Shown one piece after another: positions 27,468 through 34,235 of a stretch of DNA of 64,000 bases. Under the pieces are notes generated by a model, which saw only the letters and a list, made by a program, of their open reading frames with translations, had not been told where the DNA came from and made no database searches. The position numbers and the translations under genes are program-made. Position 1 is the first letter of the stretch; each line of letters starts with the position of its first letter. The DNA is taken from the NCBI GenBank assembly GCA_029237815.1, contig JAQZBP010000006.1, positions 62,001-126,000 of the forward strand, given 5' to 3'. The DNA is from Moraxellaceae bacterium. Its GTDB lineage: Bacteria; Pseudomonadota; Gammaproteobacteria; Pseudomonadales; Moraxellaceae.

Positions 27468-27537
27468 GCGGGTATCTAAGGTACTACTGCAGCTTCCCAA
27501 GCCGCTAGCGTGGGCTCGATTCCCATCACCCGCTCCA
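27468..27537 (+). pseudogene. tRNA-Gly(CCC)-like sequence with a collapsed D-arm
   Basis: Seventy bases ending CCCGCTCCA. The acceptor halves GCGGGT and ACCCGC pair, the anticodon arm GCAGC-TTCCCAA-GCCGC (one A-C mismatch) shows a CCC glycine anticodon, and the T-arm reads TGGG-CTCGATT-CCCA. Only 14 bases lie between acceptor and anticodon stem where about 19 are normal, and no D-stem forms, so a working tRNA is unlikely. It forms the outer end of the left inverted repeat. It may be a relic of an attachment site. Confidence 0.7.
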
Positions 27538-27708
27538 AATCAAAAAGCCCGCGATTGCGGGCTTTTGTCATTCTGGGTTAAGGGTCAGAAACCCGGTCCG
27601 GGCCAACTATTAAGACTGTTATGCCGACCGCCTCTGACAGGGCGGTTTCGATAGTTAGCCAACCGGGCTAAACCCCTTCCTGCCGAAAATTCCCTACCGC
27701 CCCTGATG
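27474..27708 (+). repeat. Left 235-bp inverted repeat of the island
   Basis: Aligns without gaps to the reverse complement of 32515-32749; by eye about 204 of 235 positions match, and most differences are transitions. From outside inward it holds the tRNA-Gly-like 3' part, a hairpin AAAGCCCGCG-ATT-GCGGGCTTTT, and a long foldback GGCCAACTAT...ATAGTTAGCC enclosing the smaller hairpin ACCGCC...GGCGGT. Confidence 0.92.
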
Positions 27709-27792
27709 TACTGGCCTGGGTCTTAAGAGCCCAGCACAAACAAGTCTGCCGTTTCTTTGCCCTCTAGCTGGTAGCTAGCCTTCTAATGATTG

Positions 27793-27858
27793 CGGTAATT
27801 ACCGAATCTAAATGCTGAGTCCTATGCCAGCATTTACCAGAATTGATGAACTGGTAGA
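27793..27858 (+). promoter_or_regulatory. Cluster of palindromes before the GHKL gene
   Basis: Three dyads lie in a row: the perfect 12-mer CGGTAATTACCG (27793-27804); TAAATGCTG and CAGCATTTA with a 10-base spacer (27809-27836); and TTTACCAG and CTGGTAGA with a 10-base spacer (27833-27858). They are likely operators, perhaps for the winged-helix proteins of the island. No strong -10/-35 pair stands out. Confidence 0.55.
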
Positions 27859-27905
27859 GTTAGTGAGGCAGCTCAGAACTCATAATTAGGAACATCGAGC
27901 CTAAG

Positions 27906-28991
27906 ATGAAGGATGAAATTACGCGGATTCTTCAGGATAGCCCTTGGATTAAGGCAAAAGACATCGCCAAGATTCTTGGAAAGGACAAGAAAGATGTTAA
28001 TCCTGTCCTCTACGCACATGAGGATATCTTTACGAAGAATTCTAATCATGAGTGGCGACTCATCGCCGGTCACTCCATAACTATCGTCTTTGACAAAGAT
28101 TCCTGGACAGACTGTGATCGCTTTGAAGAGATACTGGCGCAGTCAGGGTGCTTATTAAGCTCAGCCCATGAGACTATCATTTTTGTTATCCCTAAAAATT
28201 GCAAGCTACTACTGGAGGCAATGGCGCGCCTTTTGGCTCTTGTAAACCAACTTGCCTTTGATGGAAGAACAGTAAAAGTAGATTTTAGTGGATGCAGAGG
28301 CACGCTCAGCTTTCTCAACAGAATCGGCTTTATAGACAAACTAAACAGCGCGGTTGATGTCCTGCCCGAGAGGCCGAAGGTATCAGCTGCCAAGCGGTAT
28401 GAAGGGAATAGTGATGCGACGCTGGAAATTTGCGAAATTGTTCCCGCAAATCCTGACAGAGAGATTCCGAAAAAGCTGAAAAATAAGTTCGTCAGCTTTG
28501 CTGGGGATCAATATACAGATGCGGCTTTTACAATTATTTCTGAGCTTTTCGGGAATGTATGCGAACACTCAGACACTCCAATTCCAGGCTTTGTTGCTTT
28601 GCAAAGATACAGTCACCGAAAGCGACATCTTCAAACCGTTGTCTCTGACAGTGGCAAGGGCATTGTTGGAACCCTTCGCCCGGCATTGGAAAAATATTAT
28701 CCTAAAGTTTTTGAGAAGCTGGACTTTAGCGATCCGAAGACAGAGGTGAGGCTGTTGCAGCAGGTTCTTCGGAAAGGGAAGCTATCTCAGACGGGCGAAA
28801 GTGGAAGAGGCCTTGGGCTTAGTCAGAGTCAGAACTACGCGCTGCGTTACAGCGCAACCATTTCGGTGCGGCAAGAAACTTTTGAGCTAAAGCTCTTCTA
28901 TAAAAACAACAGCTTTTCGTCCGCTCAGAGCAAAGTGGGAATGCCCAGAATCATGGGAACCCACGTTTGCTTCGATTTCATCCTTGACTAA
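27906..28991 (+). CDS. GHKL-type ATP-binding protein with N-terminal HTH-like region
   Basis: A 361-residue protein. Residues 1-50 (ITRILQDSPWIKAKDIAKIL) look like a small winged helix. Residues about 110-150 (VKVDFSGC...FLNRIGF) resemble a STAS-like fold. Residues 200-330 form a histidine-kinase/Hsp90-type ATPase: N box SELFGNVCEHS (212-222), G1 VSDSGKGI (246-253), G2 ESGRGLGLS (298-306). No phospho-acceptor domain or membrane helix, so it resembles anti-sigma kinases rather than sensor kinases. It is followed 22 bases later by a STAS-like partner. It probably regulates the Ubl operon; that is inference. Low GC. Confidence 0.75.
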   Translation: MKDEITRILQDSPWIKAKDIAKILGKDKKDVNPVLYAHEDIFTKNSNHEWRLIAGHSITIVFDKDSWTDCDRFEEILAQSGCLLSSAHETIIFVIPKNCKLLLEAMARLLALVNQLAFDGRTVKVDFSGCRGTLSFLNRIGFIDKLNSAVDVLPERPKVSAAKRYEGNSDATLEICEIVPANPDREIPKKLKNKFVSFAGDQYTDAAFTIISELFGNVCEHSDTPIPGFVALQRYSHRKRHLQTVVSDSGKGIVGTLRPALEKYYPKVFEKLDFSDPKTEVRLLQQVLRKGKLSQTGESGRGLGLSQSQNYALRYSATISVRQETFELKLFYKNNSFSSAQSKVGMPRIMGTHVCFDFILD

Positions 28992-29013
28992 CCCCCAGTT
29001 AGCTCCTTAAATA

Positions 29014-29571
29014 ATGCCGATGAACCGGACCCCCGCCATGCTTCGTCTCCTCGACTTCACAGGAAGTGATCATCCCTTTGGCAATACGCTAGGGAAGGTC
29101 GTCTATAGAAAGCTAGCCGACTACATTGATGCGTCGCCCTCCCAAGAGGTTTTTGGCATCTCGCTTGAGGGCATTGAGGCGACGGATGCATCTTTCCCCA
29201 GAGAAAGCATTGTTTCGTTAGCCAAGCAGTATCGAGGTGAAAAAGGGTTCTTCCTGACGAGCTTCAAATCCAAAGATCTTCTAGATAACTGGGACTACGG
29301 CGCCAAGGCCAAAGAGCAGCCCTTAATCGTATGGACAGGAGGTAGGTACGAGCTAATCGGCCCAGAGGTTACTGGTGCCGCAAAGAAACTTCTCGATTTC
29401 GTTCTTACCAACAAAGTTGTAACGGCCTCAAAAGCGGCACAAGACCTAGATATATCCGTTCCAAACGCCAGCAACCAGTTAAAAAACCTTGTAAAACAAG
29501 GGTTTATACTTCGATCAGAGGCGACTGCAGAGTCTGGCGGAATAGAGTACGTCTACAAAGCTATCTGCTAA
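29014..29571 (+). CDS. STAS-like (DUF4325-like) protein with C-terminal winged helix
   Basis: A 185-residue protein. The N-terminal part (LDFTGSDHPFGNTLGKVVYRKL, ISLEGIEATDASFPRESI) fits the STAS-like DUF4325 group, and residues about 118-180 (KKLLDFVLTNKVVTASKAAQDL, SNQLKNLVKQGFILR) a winged-helix DNA-binding domain. Paired with the GHKL ATPase before it, this recalls anti-sigma/anti-anti-sigma switching, but with the DNA-binding part on the STAS protein. In-frame ATGs at 29020 and 29038 are alternatives. Family assignment is tentative. Confidence 0.62.
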   Translation: MPMNRTPAMLRLLDFTGSDHPFGNTLGKVVYRKLADYIDASPSQEVFGISLEGIEATDASFPRESIVSLAKQYRGEKGFFLTSFKSKDLLDNWDYGAKAKEQPLIVWTGGRYELIGPEVTGAAKKLLDFVLTNKVVTASKAAQDLDISVPNASNQLKNLVKQGFILRSEATAESGGIEYVYKAIC

Positions 29572-29594
29572 AAAAACTCGTTCACCATGTTGCG

Positions 29595-29660
29595 TTAACC
29601 AGATTAAGAGGAATACACTGACCTCGTCGCAGGAGTTGGCTCAATCCAATCCCTGGTTAA
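29595..29660 (+). promoter_or_regulatory. Widely spaced dyad before the Ubl operon
   Basis: TTAACCAG (29595-29602) and CTGGTTAA (29653-29660) are exact inverted copies 50 bases apart in the 116-base gap before the Ubl gene. The core ACCAG...CTGGT also occurs before the GHKL gene, so one regulator may bind both. Confidence 0.45.
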
Positions 29661-29687
29661 TCCGAATTAATGAATGAGATTTAAGGC

Positions 29688-29978
29688 ATGAACAAACACT
29701 CTGAAAATACTACCGGTCATACCACGCCGACCCAGATCAGCGCCCACGGCAATCCTCATGCTGGTTTGGTTTCCGTCACCATCGACAATCGGCAGGTCCA
29801 ATTGCCCTACGGCAATGTCACCGTCGTTACCCTCAAAGAAATGCTTGGGGTGCCGCCTGAAAAGGAGCTGGATGAGGTTAAGAACAACAAGCTCCACCCC
29901 TTGAACGACAAGGGACATTTCGAGGTAAAAGGTGGGGAAGTTTTCATCTCCCACCCCAAGGCAGGCATGTCGTCGTGA
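29688..29978 (+). CDS. Ubiquitin-like protein, Multiubiquitin type, single domain
   Basis: A 96-residue protein: a polar N-terminal tail (1-26), then one beta-grasp domain (about 27-90; VSVTIDNRQVQLPYGNVTV, TLKEMLGVPPEKELDEVKN, LHPLNDKGHFEVKGGEVFIS) and the end HPKAGMSS. The core resembles Multiubiquitin domains (PF14452), which are normally in tandem; here there is one. The Gly four residues from the end could be exposed by removal of MSS by the JAMM protease two genes later, as in ubiquitin-like maturation. That is inference. It overlaps the E2-like gene by four bases. Confidence 0.8.
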   Translation: MNKHSENTTGHTTPTQISAHGNPHAGLVSVTIDNRQVQLPYGNVTVVTLKEMLGVPPEKELDEVKNNKLHPLNDKGHFEVKGGEVFISHPKAGMSS

Positions 29979-30307
29979 GTGCTGCTCAGGACCTCATTGG
30001 GCCGCTTCAGGCGGCCTTTCCTGGCGCCAGCTGGGTCGCAGACGGCGGGATCAACTATGTGTATCTCCCCGAACTCACCATAACTACGGATGGGCAGGAG
30101 CGTCAGCTCGAAGGGCTTCTGTGCCCCGCAAAGCATGGCGGCTACAGCACCCGGCTGTTCTTGTCTGAGCCCATTTCTCACAAGCAAGCAAACTGGACGG
30201 CTCACTTTATCTACGGGCGGACCTGGCATACGTGGTCTTGGAACAACGTTCCGGCTGACTGGCCCTTGCCCCAGATACTGGCGGCGCATGTGAGGGCACT
30301 TGCATGA
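29975..30307 (+). CDS. E2-like protein (prokaryotic E2 family E type)
   Basis: A 110-residue protein starting at GTG 29975 (GTGA overlap with the Ubl stop). The pattern NYVYLPELTITTDGQERQLEGLLCP and the C-terminal WHTWSWNNVPADWPLPQ match the small bacterial E2/UBC-like proteins found beside Multiubiquitin genes (Prok-E2_E). Cys50 in EGLLCPAKHGG is the only cysteine, so it is the sole candidate for carrying the Ubl thioester. Assignment rests on pattern and neighbourhood. Confidence 0.72.
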   Translation: MSAAQDLIGPLQAAFPGASWVADGGINYVYLPELTITTDGQERQLEGLLCPAKHGGYSTRLFLSEPISHKQANWTAHFIYGRTWHTWSWNNVPADWPLPQILAAHVRALA

Positions 30308-30813
30308 ACATCTCCTTCAAGATTGCCCGGCCGCTCTTAGAGCAGATTCATGCCGATCTGTCGCGACCTCATCGCATTGCAGCTGAGCGAGTCGGCTTTA
30401 TTGCATGCGGGATTTCTGCACTTCCTACGGGCGGCATTGCCCTTCTCGCCAATACCTACCACCCCGTCGAAGATTCTCACTACCTTCGCTCGCACAGGGT
30501 AGGAGCCCTAATTAGCTCTGACGCCATTCGCGCTGCTATGGAAATTGCGATGAGTCGCAGAGTCAGCATCATCCACATTCATCGGCATGAGCATCACGGG
30601 TTGCCATGTTTCAGCCCAGTTGACTTGGTGGGAAATGCACAGCTGATGCCGGACTTCTGGAATGTAAGCCCGTCGCTACCCCACGGGGCCATCGTTCTGA
30701 GTCACGACCTCATGACCGGACAATGTTGGTATCCAGGGAATAAGTACCCCTTCCCAATTCATCGATTCTCAGTTGTAGGACGACCGATAAGCTCCTTTGA
30801 GGTGGGATCATGA
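30304..30813 (+). CDS. JAMM/MPN-domain metalloprotease (candidate deubiquitinase)
   Basis: A 169-residue JAB-domain protein. Zinc-site candidates are Glu28 (AAERVGFIACG), His93 and His95 (HIHRHEHHG), Ser104 and Asp107 (CFSPVD). The gap between the HxH pair and the Ser is 8 residues where 7 is usual; His95/His97 would give 6, so the exact ligands are uncertain. Such enzymes trim Ubl precursors or remove Ubl from targets. It overlaps both neighbours by four bases (ATGA), showing a tightly coupled operon. Confidence 0.83.
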   Translation: MNISFKIARPLLEQIHADLSRPHRIAAERVGFIACGISALPTGGIALLANTYHPVEDSHYLRSHRVGALISSDAIRAAMEIAMSRRVSIIHIHRHEHHGLPCFSPVDLVGNAQLMPDFWNVSPSLPHGAIVLSHDLMTGQCWYPGNKYPFPIHRFSVVGRPISSFEVGS

Positions 30814-31649
30814 ATGATCGGCATAAGAGACAGAGCTTTCTCGGCGAATCTAGCGAGCAGATCATCGCCAAAGCCAAAATCGGCATCATCGGCCTCTGCG
30901 GCGGAGGCTCTCATATCGCCCAGCAGGCAGCACACATTGGGTTTCAGGGCATTCTGGCGTGCGACTTCGATCATGTGGAAGACCACAATCTGACGCGCAT
31001 GATCGGCAGCACACCACAAGATGCCGCGCAGGCAGAAAAAAAGACAGCGGTGATCGAGCGACTGGTTAAGTCCATTTTGCCCACGTCACTTATCAAGGTT
31101 ATTGATCAGCCTTGGCAAGAAAGAGAACTCGACTTCAGGGACTGCGATGTCATCTTTGGTTGCGTCGATAGCTTGGCGGTCAGGGCAGATATTGAACGGT
31201 TCTGCCGGCGATACCTGATCCCCTACATTGATGTAGGAATGGATGTGTATGAAGTCGCGGATGGCTTTGCCATCGCTGGACAAGTCATTACGTCTCTTCC
31301 GCACGGCCCCTGCATGAAGTGCCTCAGCTATCTCACCGATGAACGCTTGGCTGCAGAGCATGCGCGATACGGCGCTGCAGGCGGTCGGCCTCAGGTGGTA
31401 TGGCCAAACGGCGTACTCGCCTCTATAGCAATCGGCCAGCTGATGGCGCTGCTTACTCCATGGAACGCACGCGTGAAGCCTCAATTCATGATCGAGTACG
31501 ACGGTAATGCGCCGCTCGCAGAGCCAAGCAGGAGGCTCGAATTCATCAGCGGGGCCTCCTGCCCCCACTTTGATGCAGCAGGCGCTATCGGCGATCCCTT
31601 CTTTAAAGTTCGCCTTACGCAGCCTGTTCCGAAACTTGATAAAGCATAG
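30810..31649 (+). CDS. E1/ThiF-like Ubl-activating enzyme
   Basis: A 279-residue adenylyltransferase of the ThiF/MoeB/E1 superfamily. The nucleotide loop reads IGLCGGGSHIA (27-37), the helper residues are in CDFDHVEDHNLTR (51-63), and the catalytic Asp is Asp120 in FGCVDS. A CMKC pair (168-171) may bind zinc, with a further Cys at 251. It has a single adenylation domain rather than the two-domain layout of larger bacterial E1s. It would adenylate the Ubl C-terminus and pass it to the E2-like protein. Which Cys forms a thioester, if any, is not clear. Confidence 0.85.
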   Translation: MNDRHKRQSFLGESSEQIIAKAKIGIIGLCGGGSHIAQQAAHIGFQGILACDFDHVEDHNLTRMIGSTPQDAAQAEKKTAVIERLVKSILPTSLIKVIDQPWQERELDFRDCDVIFGCVDSLAVRADIERFCRRYLIPYIDVGMDVYEVADGFAIAGQVITSLPHGPCMKCLSYLTDERLAAEHARYGAAGGRPQVVWPNGVLASIAIGQLMALLTPWNARVKPQFMIEYDGNAPLAEPSRRLEFISGASCPHFDAAGAIGDPFFKVRLTQPVPKLDKA

Positions 31650-31672
31650 CTGTCAGCTCGAGGGCTAAAATA

Positions 31673-32179
31673 ATGATGAAACAAACACTCCAACATAAAG
31701 CACTGCCTGGAACCACTCTGAGAGTATGGCTCGGCGGCTACTGGCACTACGGAATCCTCGTCCACGGGGGCCGTGTTATCCACAACTCAAAACAGCACGG
31801 CCATGTTGTTGAGGAGCCCATCAATCTCTTCTCCGAAGGCAGGCCGATTGAAACCTGCAGCGAGATATCTAGCCACAACCTGTTGCTGGCTTGCCTGCGC
31901 GCTCGCCAGCTTCTGGGCGTGGAGTACTCGCTCTTCACCCGCAACTGCGAGCACTTTGTACGCGTGGCTCACGGGCTGATCCCCGAGAGCCCTCAAGTCC
32001 AAAAGGCAGTCCTTGCCACTTCAGGTTTTGCGATTGCAGCGACCTCGAGTAACCCGCGTGTGCAGCTTGCAGCGGCCTCTGCCGCAATCGCTGCTTTGCT
32101 CACGACGAAAGGTAGTAACCCGGCGGTCAGCACCTTCTGGGGTGCGGTCATCGGTAGCGCTGTTTCCCTAGCTCTCTGA
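31673..32179 (+). CDS. LRAT/NlpC-type papain-like protein with membrane tail
   Basis: A 168-residue protein with the LRAT-family pattern: His25 in GYWHYGILVHGGRVIH, a second His at 37, and the catalytic Cys92 in RNCEHFVRVAHG. Residues 111-168 are Ala-rich and hydrophobic with two likely membrane helices. Such permuted papain-fold proteins act as acyltransferases or peptidases, and related PPPDE proteins cleave ubiquitin-like modifiers. Being 23 bases behind the E1 gene, it may be a second processing enzyme or a membrane effector. That role is inference. Confidence 0.75.
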   Translation: MMKQTLQHKALPGTTLRVWLGGYWHYGILVHGGRVIHNSKQHGHVVEEPINLFSEGRPIETCSEISSHNLLLACLRARQLLGVEYSLFTRNCEHFVRVAHGLIPESPQVQKAVLATSGFAIAATSSNPRVQLAAASAAIAALLTTKGSNPAVSTFWGAVIGSAVSLAL

Positions 32180-32193
32180 TGAGGAGATGAACA

Positions 32194-32418
32194 ATGGATA
32201 AATACGATCTGGCGCACGAAGACGGAAAGTGGAAACTGACGCGCGAAGGCGCTACGCGGGCCACGAAAACCTTTGAAACTAAGCGCGAAGGCGTAGCCTT
32301 CAGCACTGACTATGTAAATGAGCGAACGGGTTCTCTCCGGATCCGTAAAGAGAATGGCCAGTTCCAAGAGGAGCGCACCTATCCGCGCAAGGATGATCCC
32401 AAGAAGAGCAAGGGCTGA
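32194..32418 (+). CDS. DUF2188 domain protein
   Basis: A 74-residue basic protein with the DUF2188 pattern (GKWKLTREGATRATKTFETK, REGVAFSTDYV, GSLRIRKENGQF), a small two-repeat beta fold of unknown role. It starts 14 bases after the papain-like gene with GAGGAG upstream, so it is the last gene of the operon. Seen beside defence genes in other bacteria; function unknown. Confidence 0.75.
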   Translation: MDKYDLAHEDGKWKLTREGATRATKTFETKREGVAFSTDYVNERTGSLRIRKENGQFQEERTYPRKDDPKKSKG

Positions 32419-32514
32419 TTGGTTGGGACAGGGACGTCCCTTCTTGTACAGGCTGCAGAAGTAATGGGGAGTGATTGAACTCTAAAGCGCTACTCGAGCC
32501 GCGGACATTGAGCC

Positions 32515-32749
32515 CATCATGGGCGGTAGGGAGTTTTCGGCAGGAAGGGGTTCAGCCCGGTTGGCCAACTATCGAAACAACTCCGTTAGGAACAGTCAGC
32601 ATAAAAGTCTTAACAGTTGGCCCGGACAAGGTGCCTGACCCTGATCCCAGAATGACAAAAGCCCGCAATCGCGGGCTTTTACATATGGAGCGGGTGATGG
32701 GAATCGAACCCACGCTAGCAGCTTGGGAAGCCGCAGCAGCACCGTAGAT
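32515..32749 (-). repeat. Right 235-bp inverted repeat of the island
   Basis: Ungapped inverted partner of 27474-27708. Read on the minus strand it begins ATCTACGGTGCTGC and holds the tRNA-Gly anticodon arm GCGGC-TTCCCAA-GCTGC, T-arm and CCCGCTCCA (ending 32686). The bases before it (GCAGAC) do not pair with ACCCGC, so this copy cannot form an acceptor stem. The GCCCGC-AATC-GCGGGC hairpin and the inner foldback GGCCAACTGT...ATAGTTGGCC are kept. Confidence 0.92.
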
Positions 32750-32765
32750 GTCTGCCGTCATCACC

Positions 32766-33926
32766 TCACAACGCCGCCGCCCCCCTCTTCTGCGGATCAA
32801 TCAAAATCTTCGAATGGTGCTGCGCCCCCGCCAGCGCATCGAACGCCGCCGCCACCCCTTCCAGCCCCACCGTCCCGGTAATCAGCGGCGTGGCATCCAC
32901 CTTCCCCTCGGCCAGCATATGCAGCGTGCGGCGGAATTCCGGCGGCGTGTAGCCCAGCGAGAACAGCAGCTCGATTTCCTTGTTGATGGCGATGGAGGGC
33001 TCCAGCGAATCCGCCTGCATGCACACGCCCACCACCACGACGCGCGAGAACTGCGGCGCGCCGTCGATGATGTTCTGCAGCATGCCCGGCACGCCCACGC
33101 ACTCGAAGATCACCGGGCGCTTGCGGCCCACGCCCAGCATCTCGGCGGCGGCCCACACCTGCCACCAGGGCAGGCGCGGCCGGTTGAGCTTTTCCATGGT
33201 GCCCACCGCGAGCTCCATGAGCTGTGGTGCGTCGTGGATGAAGCCCATGCCTTTCCAGTCCGTCCACGGCGAGTTCTGCGCCGGATCGAGCACGCGGGTG
33301 GCGCCGCACTTCGCCGCCAGCGTGCGCCGCGCCGCCGAGAAATCGCTGGCGATGATGTGGCGCACGCCCTTCGCCTTGAGCATGGCAATCACGGCGAGGC
33401 CCACCGGGCCGCAGCCCAGCACCAGCGCCACGTCGCGCGCCTTGATGGCGCTCTTCTCCACGGCGTGCAGGCCGACGGCCAGCGGCTCGGTGAGTGCCGC
33501 GACCTCGGGCGAGAGGCCATTGGGAATCGCCATGGCCAGCGAGGCCTCGACCAGCAGCTGCTCGGCATAGGCGCCGTCGATGCGCGCGGAGAGGCCGATG
33601 AGGTCGATGTCGGTGCCACGGCGCAGCAGCGGCACTGCCACCACCGGCGTGCCGGCCTTGAGGGTGCGACTCGTGCCCGGGCCATGGTCCAGCACTTCGC
33701 CGCTGAACTCGTGGCCGAAGACGACTTCCTGCGCCGAGCTCGTCAGCACGCTGTAGCCGCTGCGCACCATGAGCGCGCCCCAGTGGTCGCAGTGCTGGCG
33801 CACGTGCAGGTCGGAGCCGCAGATGCCGCAGCGCACCACTTTCACGAGGAGCTGGCCACGCCCCGGCACGGGCGTGGGGCGCTCCACCACCGACAACTGT
33901 TTGTCCTTGCAGGCGACTGCTTTCAT
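32766..33926 (-). CDS. Zinc-binding alcohol dehydrogenase (MDR family)
   Basis: A 386-residue medium-chain dehydrogenase. The catalytic zinc region reads CGICGSDLHVRQH (about 33-45) and GHEFSGEVLDHG, and the Rossmann fold GCGPVGLAVIAMLKAKG (about 171-187). The four structural-zinc cysteines of many MDR enzymes are not apparent, and an insertion (WKGMGFIHDAPQ...RLPWWQVW) lies in the cofactor domain. The right end of the island is only 16 bases past its stop. Substrate unknown; lipid genes follow. Confidence 0.88.
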   Translation of the reverse strand: MKAVACKDKQLSVVERPTPVPGRGQLLVKVVRCGICGSDLHVRQHCDHWGALMVRSGYSVLTSSAQEVVFGHEFSGEVLDHGPGTSRTLKAGTPVVAVPLLRRGTDIDLIGLSARIDGAYAEQLLVEASLAMAIPNGLSPEVAALTEPLAVGLHAVEKSAIKARDVALVLGCGPVGLAVIAMLKAKGVRHIIASDFSAARRTLAAKCGATRVLDPAQNSPWTDWKGMGFIHDAPQLMELAVGTMEKLNRPRLPWWQVWAAAEMLGVGRKRPVIFECVGVPGMLQNIIDGAPQFSRVVVVGVCMQADSLEPSIAINKEIELLFSLGYTPPEFRRTLHMLAEGKVDATPLITGTVGLEGVAAAFDALAGAQHHSKILIDPQKRGAAAL

Positions 33927-34235
33927 GAATCCGGGTCTCGCGGGAATGAGAGCCCGACCATACCCGATACGCGCCTCCCGGCACCATGGCGCGGCCGGCT
34001 CCCGGTGCCGGGCCGGCAAGCCCTTTGGCGCCGGCGCGCCAGGCTGGCCCCATCGCATCGATGGAGTCGATCTGCGACGCCATCGGGAGGCCTTCTGCAT
34101 TTCCGTGCGCAAGGCATTGGCCCCGGCGCACCGGACTTCCGGCCTCACGCCACAGTGCCCGTGGCGGCTTTCCATGGCAGCATCCGCAGCGGATGGCCGC
34201 TTTCGATTTTCCGGCCGCCACGACAGGGGAAGTAC

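Larger units (their letters stand above)
27474..32749. mobile_element. Genomic island behind ssrA with inverted-repeat ends
   Basis: About 5.3 kb bounded by the two 235-bp inverted repeats, visibly lower in G+C than its flanks (most marked from 27.7 to 29.6 kb). It carries eight plus-strand genes: GHKL ATPase, STAS-like regulator, Ubl, E2-like, JAMM, E1-like, papain-like and DUF2188. I find no integrase or transposase and no clear target-site duplication, so mobility, if any, would be in trans. The position behind ssrA and before a dehydrogenase gene on the other strand fits a tRNA/tmRNA-linked insertion site. Confidence 0.75.

Noticed and set aside
32686..32749. Working tRNA-Gly in the right inverted repeat
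   Set aside because: The 5' acceptor half GCAGAC cannot pair with ACCCGC and the D-arm is collapsed.
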